From the NCBI GenBank assembly GCA_002483765.1, contig DLIO01000109.1:1-64000 (forward strand): a stretch of 64,000 nucleotides of DNA, given 5' to 3'. The notes beneath the pieces are model-generated. The model saw only the letters and a program-made list of their open reading frames with translations, ran no database searches and was not told the origin of the DNA. The DNA is from Lentisphaeria bacterium UBA7640. GTDB taxonomy: Bacteria > Verrucomicrobiota > Lentisphaeria > Victivallales > Victivallaceae. Every line of letters starts with the position of its first letter. Position 1 is the first letter of the stretch. Of the stretch, positions 27,259 through 36,295 are shown one piece after another. The position numbers and the translations under genes were made by a program.

Positions 27259-28273
27259 AATCTTGACTAAAACTCTTGATTAATTCATCTTTGGAAACGG
27301 TTACGGTTCCAATTTTACCAACCACAATACCGGCGGCAAAATTAGCGATTTGTGCGGCACTAGCGATATCTGCTCCGGTCGCTAAGGCCAAGGTTGACGC
27401 GGCAATAACGGTATCACCTGCGCCAGAAACGTCGAACACTTCTCTTGCCCGAGTTGGGATTACCGTCATTTTAACGTCGGAATTAAACAACGCCATACCG
27501 CGTGCAGCCAGTGAAATAATCAAGTAATCAGGTTCCCAATCGCGCATCAAAATCTTGGCAACTTGATAAAGTTCGGCGTCATCTTCTGGCGCTAAATCAT
27601 GTTCATGCTGAACCACACCAGCCATTGCAAACGCCTCGTTGCGGTTTGGTTTCATTGCAGTCAAACCTTTTACCGGGCGAATATGGCCAGGTTTAGGATC
27701 CAATGTTGTAACGATTCCCGCCGCCCGTGCCAAAGGGATTATCGCTTCTAAAAAAGACTCGTTCAACACACCTTTGCCGTAATCTTCGAAAACAATTGCA
27801 TCAACGGCTTTTTGTTCGATTAAATCTACTAAACCATTGAGCATGATGGTGCGATGCTCATCGCAAACTATACTAGTATCTTCGTAATCAATACGAAGCA
27901 GTTGCTGAGTACCGGCGATTACACGTTGTTTTTCCGTCGTGCGCCGAAGCGGGTCGCAAATTAACCCAGCGGAATTAATCCCGTGATCAGCAAGTTGGCT
28001 ACTCAATTCTTTTCCATTTAAGTCGTCACCGACAACTCCGTAAGCATGAACACTACCACCAAGCGTAATAACATTGCGCATAACGTTGGCAGCCCCGCCC
28101 AAGCAGCTATTTTCTCGCGAAACCCGAATAATTGGAACCGGTGCTTCTGGTGAGATGCGAGTTGCATTACCCCAGATATAAACATCGAGCATTAAATCGC
28201 CCACGACCGCAACGCGACATCCTTTGAATTTCTCCACAGCTGCGGTCAGGCGTTCTTTATCAAAACTATTCAT
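27248..28273 (-). CDS. rfaE1: D-glycero-beta-D-manno-heptose-7-phosphate kinase
   Basis: PfkB-family kinase domain of the heptose pathway, 341 residues, corresponding to the N-terminal half of HldE. Seen: VVGDLMLDVYIWG near residue 20, ISPEAPVPII, the GGAANV sugar-binding loop, and the catalytic-base motif DVSGAGDTVIA near 280. The adenylyltransferase half is missing here, so a separate rfaE2 gene is expected elsewhere. The start overlaps the stop of the upstream TM protein gene by four bases, and kdsB follows with an 11-base overlap. Confidence 0.96.
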   Translation of the reverse strand: MNSFDKERLTAAVEKFKGCRVAVVGDLMLDVYIWGNATRISPEAPVPIIRVSRENSCLGGAANVMRNVITLGGSVHAYGVVGDDLNGKELSSQLADHGINSAGLICDPLRRTTEKQRVIAGTQQLLRIDYEDTSIVCDEHRTIMLNGLVDLIEQKAVDAIVFEDYGKGVLNESFLEAIIPLARAAGIVTTLDPKPGHIRPVKGLTAMKPNRNEAFAMAGVVQHEHDLAPEDDAELYQVAKILMRDWEPDYLIISLAARGMALFNSDVKMTVIPTRAREVFDVSGAGDTVIAASTLALATGADIASAAQIANFAAGIVVGKIGTVTVSKDELIKSFSQDCEE

Positions 28274-28758
28274 TCCTTCTCCGTTTTCATTTTTTCATTC
28301 ATAATTTCCCAGAATTTACTAGCATCGATTTCCAATTGCGTACTAAACGGGACGGCTTTTTCGGCCCCCAGCTTACTTTGAATCGCTGCTATTTTGCGTA
28401 GCTCTTCATCAAATTCGGCAATCTGACGCTTGGTCAATTGTTCATGGTTTTTGCGCAGGTAAATTGCTTGGTCATCTAGTATATTCAACAGTAGTTTACT
28501 TTCTCCAGCGACGCGACGATCTTTAGAACCGGAACCTTTGCGCAAAGAATTACGCATATTGTCAAACATCGTTGACATATCCTGTCGAGCAACCTGTTTT
28601 GCCCAAACGGTTTCATTCTTTACTAAGATTGGGATTGAGGCCGCCACAATAAGTTCCATTACTACAATAGCAAAAAAGAAAATAATCGCCAACCAAGCAA
28701 CATGATCACGCTTAAAGCGTGCCGATGCCAATTTAAAATCTTGATCGTTTGTATTCAT
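28270..28758 (-). CDS. Single-pass membrane protein of unknown function
   Basis: 162 residues. One transmembrane helix at about 22-46 (WLAIIFFFAIVVMELIVAAS), a short charged cytoplasmic N-terminus, and a C-terminal part rich in Lys, Glu and Leu that probably forms helices or a coiled coil, likely in the periplasm. I recognise no family. It overlaps rfaE1 by four bases and begins 24 bases after the debranching enzyme gene, so it belongs to this operon and might have an envelope role. Confidence 0.75.
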   Translation of the reverse strand: MNTNDQDFKLASARFKRDHVAWLAIIFFFAIVVMELIVAASIPILVKNETVWAKQVARQDMSTMFDNMRNSLRKGSGSKDRRVAGESKLLLNILDDQAIYLRKNHEQLTKRQIAEFDEELRKIAAIQSKLGAEKAVPFSTQLEIDASKFWEIMNEKMKTEKE

Positions 28759-28782
28759 CAGTAATCCTTAATAATAGTTAAT

Positions 28783-31700
28783 TTAAAAATATTTACTCTT
28801 CGTGATTTTATCCTGCGTCAACAACGCGTAAACACGATACATCTCCGACATGCCCCAAGCTTGAGCCGCACATCCGCGCCAATGATGAGGAGCATTGCCA
28901 TCGGTGATCTCTGGCAGCTGTCCGGGAATTCCTGCCCTCATCTGGCTAATGCCGGATAACAGCAGCGCCAAGGCGCGTTTGCGCGATGAGGGCTCCAACT
29001 TGAACATCGCTTCGCAATACGACGGGAAAGGCCAAGTCCACGCAGTGCCATTGTGATATGCTGGTTTACGTCGGGTATCTTCGTCACCCAAATATTGCCC
29101 CCAGTAAGGTAACTTCGAATTGTTCAACTGTTTTCCATGATGGTAGATCGGTTGAGGAAAACTTACTGGTGCGTCAGCCAAGCTGCGGATCGCGCCTGGT
29201 ACAATCAGACATTCAGAGGAACGCACCACCGCAATCTCGACTTCGCGACTACGTAAAGCGTTCAAGGTAACAGCAAACAATTGATTAGAACGGCAAGCGT
29301 CATCAGGCCGTGCCTGTTTGGCGCTTTCACCCGATCGGGCGTGCAAACAATCACTCAGATGCCGCTGTCCTGGTTGAATATAGTATTTTTCGATAGAATC
29401 AAGCACTTGCTCACGAAGCTTTTCCCACTCTTTGCTTCTTGGCTCACATTCAGCCATAAAACCTAGTGCCGCCGCCCATAATGCTTGAATTTCAATAGGA
29501 TACCCTTCGCGCGGGGTGGACGCTGGGTAATTAGTATCCATCCAGGTAAAATGTGATGGACTGAAAATTAATCCGGATTCGGCATCCATCTTAATGCCGT
29601 TCTCAGTGCCTTTGCGATAATGTTCAATGATCGAGCGTAACGTTTCGAGCAGGGTTCGGCCATTACAATCCATGCTAAGAATATCGTTGTTTCCTGCATT
29701 TACGGTATAATCTTTCACCGCGGTAAAAAGCCACAACGGCGCGTCGCTAGTGTCACGATTTGAGACATCTTTGCCATGAATAATATTCGGCAGAGTGCCA
29801 TTATGTTCAAATTGCGCAAATTGATGAATAATCTCCCGGCTCTCATCGACGAATCCGCACGGAATTAGCCCGCGCAAACAAATCAAAGTATCACGCCCCC
29901 AATCCAAGAACCACGGATAGCCAGCAATTACGGTATTCCACGCATCACGTTTAACCACAAAATGGCGTAGCGCGTAACGCATTGCCACTTCTAATGGTAA
30001 CTCTTCTGGCATCTTACGCACCATCGGATTTTCAACTGGTTTTGCACCGTTAACCGTAGCATGAAGCACGCTGTGTTCATTGCCTTTTAATTCAAATTGA
30101 AAATATCCAGGGCTGAACAGATCGTTATGCGCATCAAGTCCACGCTCTTGCTCCAGCGGCAAAGGAATCATATATTGCCATTCCGGTTGACTGTGGAATT
30201 TACTTTTTTCCATAGTCAATTCCAAACGATGTCCCTTACCGGGGTCAAAAACAAACCCATTCGCTTTAAGATTCACCGCTTTCGGAAAATTAACTTCGGG
30301 GCCGGCAAACGCTCTCGTCACTTCATGAACAGAGCGATCTTCAATATCTGGGCGCATAATAATTGTCACCGGAGCGAGATCATCAAGACAATCTGCTACT
30401 CCACAACCATTAAGCCGTTCAAATGCCAAGGCAATTGCGTTAGAATCCTCAGACATTCGCAACGTCAACTTCAGCATTATCGTCTTCCCTTGCCCAGCAA
30501 CGACGGAAAAATCCCAAGCGACAATATTATTATGGCCAGAAACAAATTCCGATTGACAAGCCAGATTCAATTCTTGTGAATAGCCATGATAAACCACCCA
30601 AGCTCGGCATCGAGTCAACATCACCGTTGAGTCTATCGGATAGTCTGGATTGCAGTTAGCGGCCAAAAATGCATCATATTTACCACGTATTTGCCCCCAA
30701 CAGCCTGAAACTAAACTATACCCGCTCAAATTCGTCGTGCACAAGCCAAAATAATCGTCCTTGCTCAATTCGTGCTGCGGGATGGCAACCTGACAGGAGG
30801 CGTGCTCGTTGCCAATCAACAACATAACTTTACCAACAGAGTGAACGGCCTTATTTTGGGCATAGGTAAAGGTGGTCAACTTTAAATCTAACACAATCGG
30901 GTGGGCATTGTTCTTGAGGCTGGTAATAACGGCGTAAAAACGACCATCTTTCAATGGTAAAGCAACTGCGCGTGCGACAGTGGTGTCGCCATTTTTCAAT
31001 TCAACTCTGAAAAAAGTGTGAGAGAAAACCATCAATACAGTTTTTTCCGGCAACATTACAATACGATTTTGATCAACGCCGTCATGCCATTCAGTAACGC
31101 CAGGAAAATCGCTACCTTGGATTTCAACACAAGCACGATATGGATCTTCACTCAAAACCTCATCAAACTTATCGAGATTAAGCGTCTTAAGATCACCATA
31201 ACCGTTAAAAAATGTAATTAGTTCAACTGCCAGTGCACGCCGCTTTTGACGCAAAATTCTATTGGGAAATAACCAGAGCAGTTTCAATGCCTTTTGCAAT
31301 TTAGTGTAATAGATATGGTCAGCAGCCAAACAGCGCGTTTCACCGGGTTTCATCAAATATCCTGCACTATCCAAATTGAATTGTTCGCCACTAAGTAGAT
31401 CAATTAAACCAGATGACGGGAATCGGTTGGCATCCCATTTTATCTGTTGCTCATTGACATCGTCAAGATTTACCAGTACAAGCACCGTGGTTTCATCATT
31501 CTCAGACACCCGTTTTAACGCTAATGTGTTGCCACCTTTTTCGTGAATCATCATCAATTTAGCACCAACTGAAAATGCCGGATGGATCGACAGCAAGGTT
31601 TGCAATAACCTAATCTCGTCGACTTGATTGTCGGACGCACCCCAGTTCAGCGACCCTGAACCGTGAACTTTAATCCGCTCAGTCGCCAGCCATTCCACTC

Positions 31701-33057
31701 CATTGGTGATTCCGAACGAGCCACCGACTGACAGTAACGCACTCATTGCTGTACGCATTCTTGCATAAGTTTTAGACTTCGCCGCCAAGCGTTCATTATC
31801 ATGCGTTTCTGCAAAATGGGTTTGTAAGCCTTTGCTGTTGCTGATGGGATAACACCAGCCTTCGAGATAAAGCGTAACTTGATCGCGGTTATAGTTTTGG
31901 AAAAGTTCTGAATATGCCCAACTCAAACCGCCCTCACCTAATAGCCGTTCCACGATCGACAATGCTCCACCAAGCCCTTCAAGCAGGAAAACGGTATCGG
32001 GGTATTCATGGCGAACTTTAGCGGTAATATAAATCCACGCTTCAAAAGGGATCATGTAGCCGGCGTCACAACGGAAACCATCAACCCCTTTTCGACACCA
32101 AAACAAAAATACTTTGGCCATTAAATGATGCACTTCAGGAAGACGATAATCCAATTTAGACAAATCTCGCCAAATCGTTCCCCAAGCGCCTGGACTTTCA
32201 AAAGTTCCATCGTCTTGACGTACGTACCAGTCTGGATGTTCATCGTGCAGCCGCGACGCCCAACCGGTGTGATTGACTGGAATGTCAAGAAACAACCGCG
32301 CGCCACGCGCATGGACTGCGTCAATTAATTCCATAAATTGTTCCATTGGCGTCGCTTTGATATCGAACTCCGCCAAGGCTGGCTCGACTGAAAAATAATC
32401 ACGCGAAGCAAATGGACTGCCATAACGCCCCATCCGACCATAGGAGATAGGTAATGGGTGAATCGGCAATAATTGAACGATTCTACTCCGCAGTGTGCCA
32501 ACAATAAAGTCAAGTTGTTTAATAACATCGCGAAAAGTCCCAGACGGTGGAATTACAGTATACCCCTGAGCATCGAGTTCCTTAAGCTTTTCTTCTGAAG
32601 CAGCATCGTGATTAGGTTTCATATCTTTGCTGAATTGCCGTGGAAATAACGAATAAATGGTATTGGCGCAGCAATTTTCTGCTGGTTCAACTTTAACTAT
32701 AGTATTGCCTGCACCTTCAGCCCATTGCGGCTCGGTAGTTCCAGAAACCTTGAACCAGCATTTAGACTCAAAACAGCCCACTTCGAACAGCGCTAAACGT
32801 ATTTCATACATGGTGTCTGAAATTTTGCGCATCGGCAAATCGTGCCAGGAGCGACCAAGCACCGGTTTCTCGCGTTCGGTGAAATTAATACGTTCAACGC
32901 ACTGAATATCCGCCCTGCCCAGTTCTGTCCGCAAAAAAGCTTCGCCTGTTTTTGATTCTTTCAAAATCAATTGAAAGGTTACAGTGTCGCCACGGTGGTA
33001 CATCAGCCGTGCGGATGACGCAGGTATTTGGGTTATCACGGTTGCTTTGCGCTCCAT
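28783..33057 (-). CDS. Bifunctional GH13 alpha-glucanotransferase/amylase - amylo-1,6-glucosidase fusion (glycogen debranching enzyme)
   Basis: 1424 residues. The N-terminal 600 residues form a GH13 barrel with all four conserved regions: LDIPVNH near 240, GVDGFRCDAG (nucleophile Asp near 326), FLLEG near 360 (acid Glu) and ETHDNE near 420. The C-terminal part from about 1000 is a GDE_C/GH133-type (alpha/alpha) domain with PWFLDWGRDTL near 1047 and GTLPNIIHG, the amylo-1,6-glucosidase module. The order transferase then glucosidase mirrors the eukaryotic bifunctional debranching enzyme, unlike the usual bacterial GlgX. No signal peptide, so it acts on cytoplasmic glycogen. An in-frame stop directly before ATG 33057 fixes the start. 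Confidence 0.92.
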   Translation of the reverse strand: MERKATVITQIPASSARLMYHRGDTVTFQLILKESKTGEAFLRTELGRADIQCVERINFTEREKPVLGRSWHDLPMRKISDTMYEIRLALFEVGCFESKCWFKVSGTTEPQWAEGAGNTIVKVEPAENCCANTIYSLFPRQFSKDMKPNHDAASEEKLKELDAQGYTVIPPSGTFRDVIKQLDFIVGTLRSRIVQLLPIHPLPISYGRMGRYGSPFASRDYFSVEPALAEFDIKATPMEQFMELIDAVHARGARLFLDIPVNHTGWASRLHDEHPDWYVRQDDGTFESPGAWGTIWRDLSKLDYRLPEVHHLMAKVFLFWCRKGVDGFRCDAGYMIPFEAWIYITAKVRHEYPDTVFLLEGLGGALSIVERLLGEGGLSWAYSELFQNYNRDQVTLYLEGWCYPISNSKGLQTHFAETHDNERLAAKSKTYARMRTAMSALLSVGGSFGITNGVEWLATERIKVHGSGSLNWGASDNQVDEIRLLQTLLSIHPAFSVGAKLMMIHEKGGNTLALKRVSENDETTVLVLVNLDDVNEQQIKWDANRFPSSGLIDLLSGEQFNLDSAGYLMKPGETRCLAADHIYYTKLQKALKLLWLFPNRILRQKRRALAVELITFFNGYGDLKTLNLDKFDEVLSEDPYRACVEIQGSDFPGVTEWHDGVDQNRIVMLPEKTVLMVFSHTFFRVELKNGDTTVARAVALPLKDGRFYAVITSLKNNAHPIVLDLKLTTFTYAQNKAVHSVGKVMLLIGNEHASCQVAIPQHELSKDDYFGLCTTNLSGYSLVSGCWGQIRGKYDAFLAANCNPDYPIDSTVMLTRCRAWVVYHGYSQELNLACQSEFVSGHNNIVAWDFSVVAGQGKTIMLKLTLRMSEDSNAIALAFERLNGCGVADCLDDLAPVTIIMRPDIEDRSVHEVTRAFAGPEVNFPKAVNLKANGFVFDPGKGHRLELTMEKSKFHSQPEWQYMIPLPLEQERGLDAHNDLFSPGYFQFELKGNEHSVLHATVNGAKPVENPMVRKMPEELPLEVAMRYALRHFVVKRDAWNTVIAGYPWFLDWGRDTLICLRGLIPCGFVDESREIIHQFAQFEHNGTLPNIIHGKDVSNRDTSDAPLWLFTAVKDYTVNAGNNDILSMDCNGRTLLETLRSIIEHYRKGTENGIKMDAESGLIFSPSHFTWMDTNYPASTPREGYPIEIQALWAAALGFMAECEPRSKEWEKLREQVLDSIEKYYIQPGQRHLSDCLHARSGESAKQARPDDACRSNQLFAVTLNALRSREVEIAVVRSSECLIVPGAIRSLADAPVSFPQPIYHHGKQLNNSKLPYWGQYLGDEDTRRKPAYHNGTAWTWPFPSYCEAMFKLEPSSRKRALALLLSGISQMRAGIPGQLPEITDGNAPHHWRGCAAQAWGMSEMYRVYALLTQDKITKSKYF

Positions 33058-33100
33058 CTAAAGTTATTGAAATTACTCCTGCAATATACATCTCCAGCAT

Positions 33101-33130
33101 AAAAAAAAAAGCCTTAAACCTTGGGTAGGC
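33101..33130 (-). terminator. Weak intrinsic terminator after the PocR-AraC gene
   Basis: On the minus strand a short GCCT/AGGC stem (33127-33130 with 33111-33114) is followed by ten T residues (33110-33101). The stem is only four pairs, but the T-run is strong. Confidence 0.45.
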
Positions 33131-33141
33131 ATTAAATCACT

Positions 33142-33981
33142 TCAAGAAAGCGAACGCCGATATTCTGTCGGGGTGATTTGGCGATACTTGCGATATATTC
33201 TAGAAAAATAAAATTGATCCCGGTAACCTGCTTGGTCACTGATCTCCTCAATAGTCTTCTCTGGATATTGTTTCATCAATTTTTCTGCATAATGCAATTT
33301 TCGATCAATTAACAGATTTTTAAAGGTTATACCGAGTTTGCGCCGCACTAAGTGGGAAACGGTGGAACGACTTCTGCCGACGTGTTCAGCCACCTGCTCC
33401 AAGGTGATACGTTCACTAACTCGCTCATCAATATAGCGTTCTATTTTATTCAACAATTGATTTCGGCGTAGACCGACCAATTCTTTGGTGACAATATAAT
33501 CCATCAACAGCGAAAACATTCCCAGCAAGTCATCGACGCGTTCCGGCGCAATATACGGCAAGTTAATAAACGCTTCCTCAACATTCGACAACAATTTCGT
33601 ATTCTTGCATTTCAATTTCACGGCCGCGGGTAAAACTTTAACAGTGCGAAATTGACCGATCATGACGAAACCAACTGGATAGCCACTCACCATCAACGGC
33701 GCAATGGCTTCGCGCAACCCAGCATGACATTTGTAGCAAACAATCGATCGTGCGGCAATACATTCCCGTTGTTTAGCTGAATCTAGCATAAAACAGCGTT
33801 CTGCGCCAAAAATTTTTTGTTGCATCAAACAACAATAATCTGAATTACGCCGATCCAAGCCACGTTGTAACTCTTGACCTTTTTCGTCGTAAAACACAAT
33901 ACTGATATTCATGAGCGCCGCGAAGTGATCAAAAATATTCTTTACTTCATCGCGTAAAATTAGAGTCAATGTTGTTTTCAT
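33142..33981 (-). CDS. AraC family transcriptional regulator with PocR ligand-binding domain
   Basis: 279 residues. Residues 1-170 form a PocR-type sensory domain, with several conserved cysteines (DYCCLMQ, RCFMLD, RSIVCYKCHAGL) and PLMVSGYPVGFVMIGQF. The C-terminal 100 residues hold two AraC helix-turn-helices (EQVAEHVGRSRSTVSHLVRR; EEISDQAGYRDQFYFSRIYRK). It is divergent from the Gfo/Idh and isomerase genes, the usual arrangement for a sugar-pathway activator and its targets. The start is uncertain: ATG 33981 fits the family N-terminus, but ATG 34020 is also open and neither has a good ribosome site. Confidence 0.9.
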   Translation of the reverse strand: MKTTLTLILRDEVKNIFDHFAALMNISIVFYDEKGQELQRGLDRRNSDYCCLMQQKIFGAERCFMLDSAKQRECIAARSIVCYKCHAGLREAIAPLMVSGYPVGFVMIGQFRTVKVLPAAVKLKCKNTKLLSNVEEAFINLPYIAPERVDDLLGMFSLLMDYIVTKELVGLRRNQLLNKIERYIDERVSERITLEQVAEHVGRSRSTVSHLVRRKLGITFKNLLIDRKLHYAEKLMKQYPEKTIEEISDQAGYRDQFYFSRIYRKYRQITPTEYRRSLS

Positions 33982-34038
33982 AGACAAAAAATAGCATAAA
34001 CTGCACAAAAGTCCATTCATTTGCGCAATATTCCATTC

Positions 34039-34069
34039 AAAGCTAACAGCTTTACGGTTATCTTATAAT
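34039..34069 (+). promoter_or_regulatory. Operator-like palindrome and -10 box upstream of the Gfo/Idh gene
   Basis: AAAGCT-aac-AGCTTT (34039-34053) lies 10 bases before a perfect TATAAT (34064-34069), where the -35 box should be. There is no recognisable -35, as expected for an activator-dependent promoter served by the divergent AraC-type regulator. Confidence 0.45.
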
Positions 34070-34106
34070 GTATTTAGTTTCAATAACCACAAAACAGGAG
34101 TTTTTT

Positions 34107-35153
34107 ATGGAAAAAGTCAGAGTTGGAATTATCGGGTTAGGTTTTATGGGAACCACACACTTTGGAATTCATCAAGCAAATCCCAAAGCGCAAGTCGTTG
34201 CCGTTGCAGACATCGACAAAGTCAAGTTGACCGGCAACATCAGTGCAGTTGTCGGTAATATCGGCACTCGCGACAGTGATCAGCTGGATTTTAGCGGCAT
34301 CAAAACTTATGAGAATGCCCTTGATCTGATCAACAGCCCTGATGTTGACATGGTCGATATCTGCGTTCCGACGTTTTTACACAAAAAATTCGCACTAGCA
34401 GCCATTAAAGCTGGCAAACACGTTTTTCTTGAAAAACCTTTTTCGCGTAATTTAGACGAAGTTAAAGAAATTGCAGCCGCGGCGCGCGCTTCCGATAAAA
34501 ACTTCAATGTTGGCATGTGTGTAAGAGCTTGGCCGGAATATTTTGATGCCCGTACCCGCTTTAAAGCTGGAGAATTCGGCGCGCTCAAAAGTGCTAATTT
34601 CCGCCGCTTATCCCCAAGTGTCGATGGCAATTCCTGGGAAAACTGGTTTATGAATAACCAGCGCAGTGGTAGCGCCATTCTTGACCTACACATGCACGAT
34701 ATCGATTTAGTACGTTTTTTCTTTGGTAAACCTCGTGCCGTCAATGCATTCGGCCTGCGTGGCTTCCGTAGTGATGACGGTATTGATCATGTTTTAGCGC
34801 GTTATGACTTTGGTGATGGCACATTAGTATCCGCCGAAGGTGGCTGGGCTGGCACTAAAAGCGTTCCTTTTGAAATGAGTTTCCAACTCATTTGCGAAAA
34901 AGCCACAGTTCGCTTTATGTCTGAGGGTTACAAAATCTATTGGGAAAACGGCGAAGTTGAGAGTCCTGAAGTTGGCGATGCCACGTTGCCGACCGGCTGG
35001 CATCAAGAATTGGCATATTTCGTCAACTGCATTCTTGATGGTAGCAAACCAGAAAAATATCAAAAGCTTGATGAATTAGTTGATTCATTCAAAATGTATG
35101 AAGCTGAATTAGCAGCAATTGAGTCCGGAAAAACTGTAACTATTAACTATTGA
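34107..35153 (+). CDS. Gfo/Idh/MocA family oxidoreductase
   Basis: 348-residue NAD(P)-dependent sugar or cyclitol dehydrogenase. The Rossmann start VGIIGLGFMGTTH and the EKPFSRN motif (HVFLEKP, catalytic lysine region) near residue 108 are typical, followed by the C-terminal beta-sheet domain with DLHMHDID near 197 (conserved HDID histidine). ATG 34107 follows a CAGGAG ribosome site. The next gene starts nine bases after its stop, so they form an operon. Substrate is unknown, probably a sugar or inositol-like polyol. Confidence 0.94.
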   Translation: MEKVRVGIIGLGFMGTTHFGIHQANPKAQVVAVADIDKVKLTGNISAVVGNIGTRDSDQLDFSGIKTYENALDLINSPDVDMVDICVPTFLHKKFALAAIKAGKHVFLEKPFSRNLDEVKEIAAAARASDKNFNVGMCVRAWPEYFDARTRFKAGEFGALKSANFRRLSPSVDGNSWENWFMNNQRSGSAILDLHMHDIDLVRFFFGKPRAVNAFGLRGFRSDDGIDHVLARYDFGDGTLVSAEGGWAGTKSVPFEMSFQLICEKATVRFMSEGYKIYWENGEVESPEVGDATLPTGWHQELAYFVNCILDGSKPEKYQKLDELVDSFKMYEAELAAIESGKTVTINY

Positions 35154-35162
35154 GGTGTTCAC

Positions 35163-36032
35163 ATGGAATTTTATAAAGCATTAAATTATTGGGTATTCGG
35201 TGGATTTGATGGCGTGAAAACGCCTTACGAACTGATTGATTTCGTAAAAGAACAAGGTCTCGACGGGGCAGAATTGACCGTTGGCGATGCTCTGAAAATC
35301 GATATTACCGAAGCAGAGTGCAAAAAAATTCGCGATTACGCCGCAGCAAAATCAATTGGTCTGCGTAGCCTCGCCACTGGCTTTTACTGGGGAAAATCGC
35401 TCGGCACAGATGATGAAGCGGTACGCGCGGAAGCATTGGAGTTTACTCGTAAGTATCTTCAAATCGCCAACTGGATTGGTGCTGAAGTGATTTTGGCTGT
35501 GCCTGGCGCAACCTGTGTAAAATGGGATCCGTCTGTCCCTGTAGTGCCATACAAAACGGTCTGGAATAAATCGATAGAATCATTGAAAGAACTACTACCA
35601 TTAGCAGAAAAACTCAACGTAACTATCGCGCTGGAAAACGTCTGGAATCGTTTTTTATTGTCGCCAATGGAGTGGAAACTCTATCTCGACCAATTCGATT
35701 CTCCGAATATCGGCATTTATTTTGACATGGCAAATGGTCTGATTTATGCGCCAGCTGAAGATTTTGTTAGCATTTTGGGTAAACGTATCAAAGCTATTCA
35801 CATCAAAAACTGGACAGGTGAAGATTCCGGCGGTGGATTGCATGGCTTTGGTGATGATATCGCCGTCGGCGAAGTCAACTTCCCAGCGCTGTTGGATGAA
35901 TTGAAAAAGCTCAATTACAGCGGCCCTATTTCGGCAGAAATGATTCCATTCTGTCGCCTGCCTGATCTGGTATTACCCGATCACGAACTAGCAGTCGCAA
36001 CCGCCAAACGTGTCAAAGAAATATTGGGCTGA
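35163..36032 (+). CDS. Sugar phosphate isomerase/epimerase (xylose isomerase-like TIM barrel)
   Basis: 289 residues, AP endonuclease family 2 barrel like D-tagatose/D-psicose 3-epimerases and IolE/IolI proteins. Probable metal ligands: Glu in IALENVWNRF near 158, Asp in GIYFDMANG near 190, His in KAIHIKNW near 217, and Glu in ISAEM near 259. The ribosome site is GAGGTG. Paired with the upstream Gfo/Idh gene, it suggests an oxidation-then-isomerisation route for a sugar. Followed by palindrome copy 5. Confidence 0.92.
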   Translation: MEFYKALNYWVFGGFDGVKTPYELIDFVKEQGLDGAELTVGDALKIDITEAECKKIRDYAAAKSIGLRSLATGFYWGKSLGTDDEAVRAEALEFTRKYLQIANWIGAEVILAVPGATCVKWDPSVPVVPYKTVWNKSIESLKELLPLAEKLNVTIALENVWNRFLLSPMEWKLYLDQFDSPNIGIYFDMANGLIYAPAEDFVSILGKRIKAIHIKNWTGEDSGGGLHGFGDDIAVGEVNFPALLDELKKLNYSGPISAEMIPFCRLPDLVLPDHELAVATAKRVKEILG

Positions 36033-36120
36033 AAACGGTTTGCAAGAGCAAACTTTAACCACAAAGTGAATTGATGTTTTAAAGACTTTAAGGACTTGGA
36101 CATTGATGTAATTGATCGTT

Positions 36121-36155
36121 TAAATTTGCGCGCGCATTATGCGCGCGCGAATTAA
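36121..36155. repeat. GCGC palindrome copy 5 (two mismatched pairs)
   Basis: Left arm TAAATTTGCGCGCGCAT (36121-36137), central T, right arm 36139-36155. Fifteen of 17 pairs match. It lies in the convergent gap between the isomerase (stop 88 bases upstream) and the nitroreductase gene. Confidence 0.92.
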
Positions 36156-36295
36156 ACATTCACTTTACACAATTATTTTAGCCAAACTTCTATCGAAATA
36201 TAAAGCCTGAATTGTTCTCCGCGTTCCCATTAGTGAAATCTGTGAACAATACTCCCTTCCCTTATAGGAATTATTTGCGAGTACAATAATGGAGT

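Noticed and set aside
36061..36120. Possible additional terminator after the isomerase gene.
   Set aside because: No stem with a T-run; only the GC palindrome follows.
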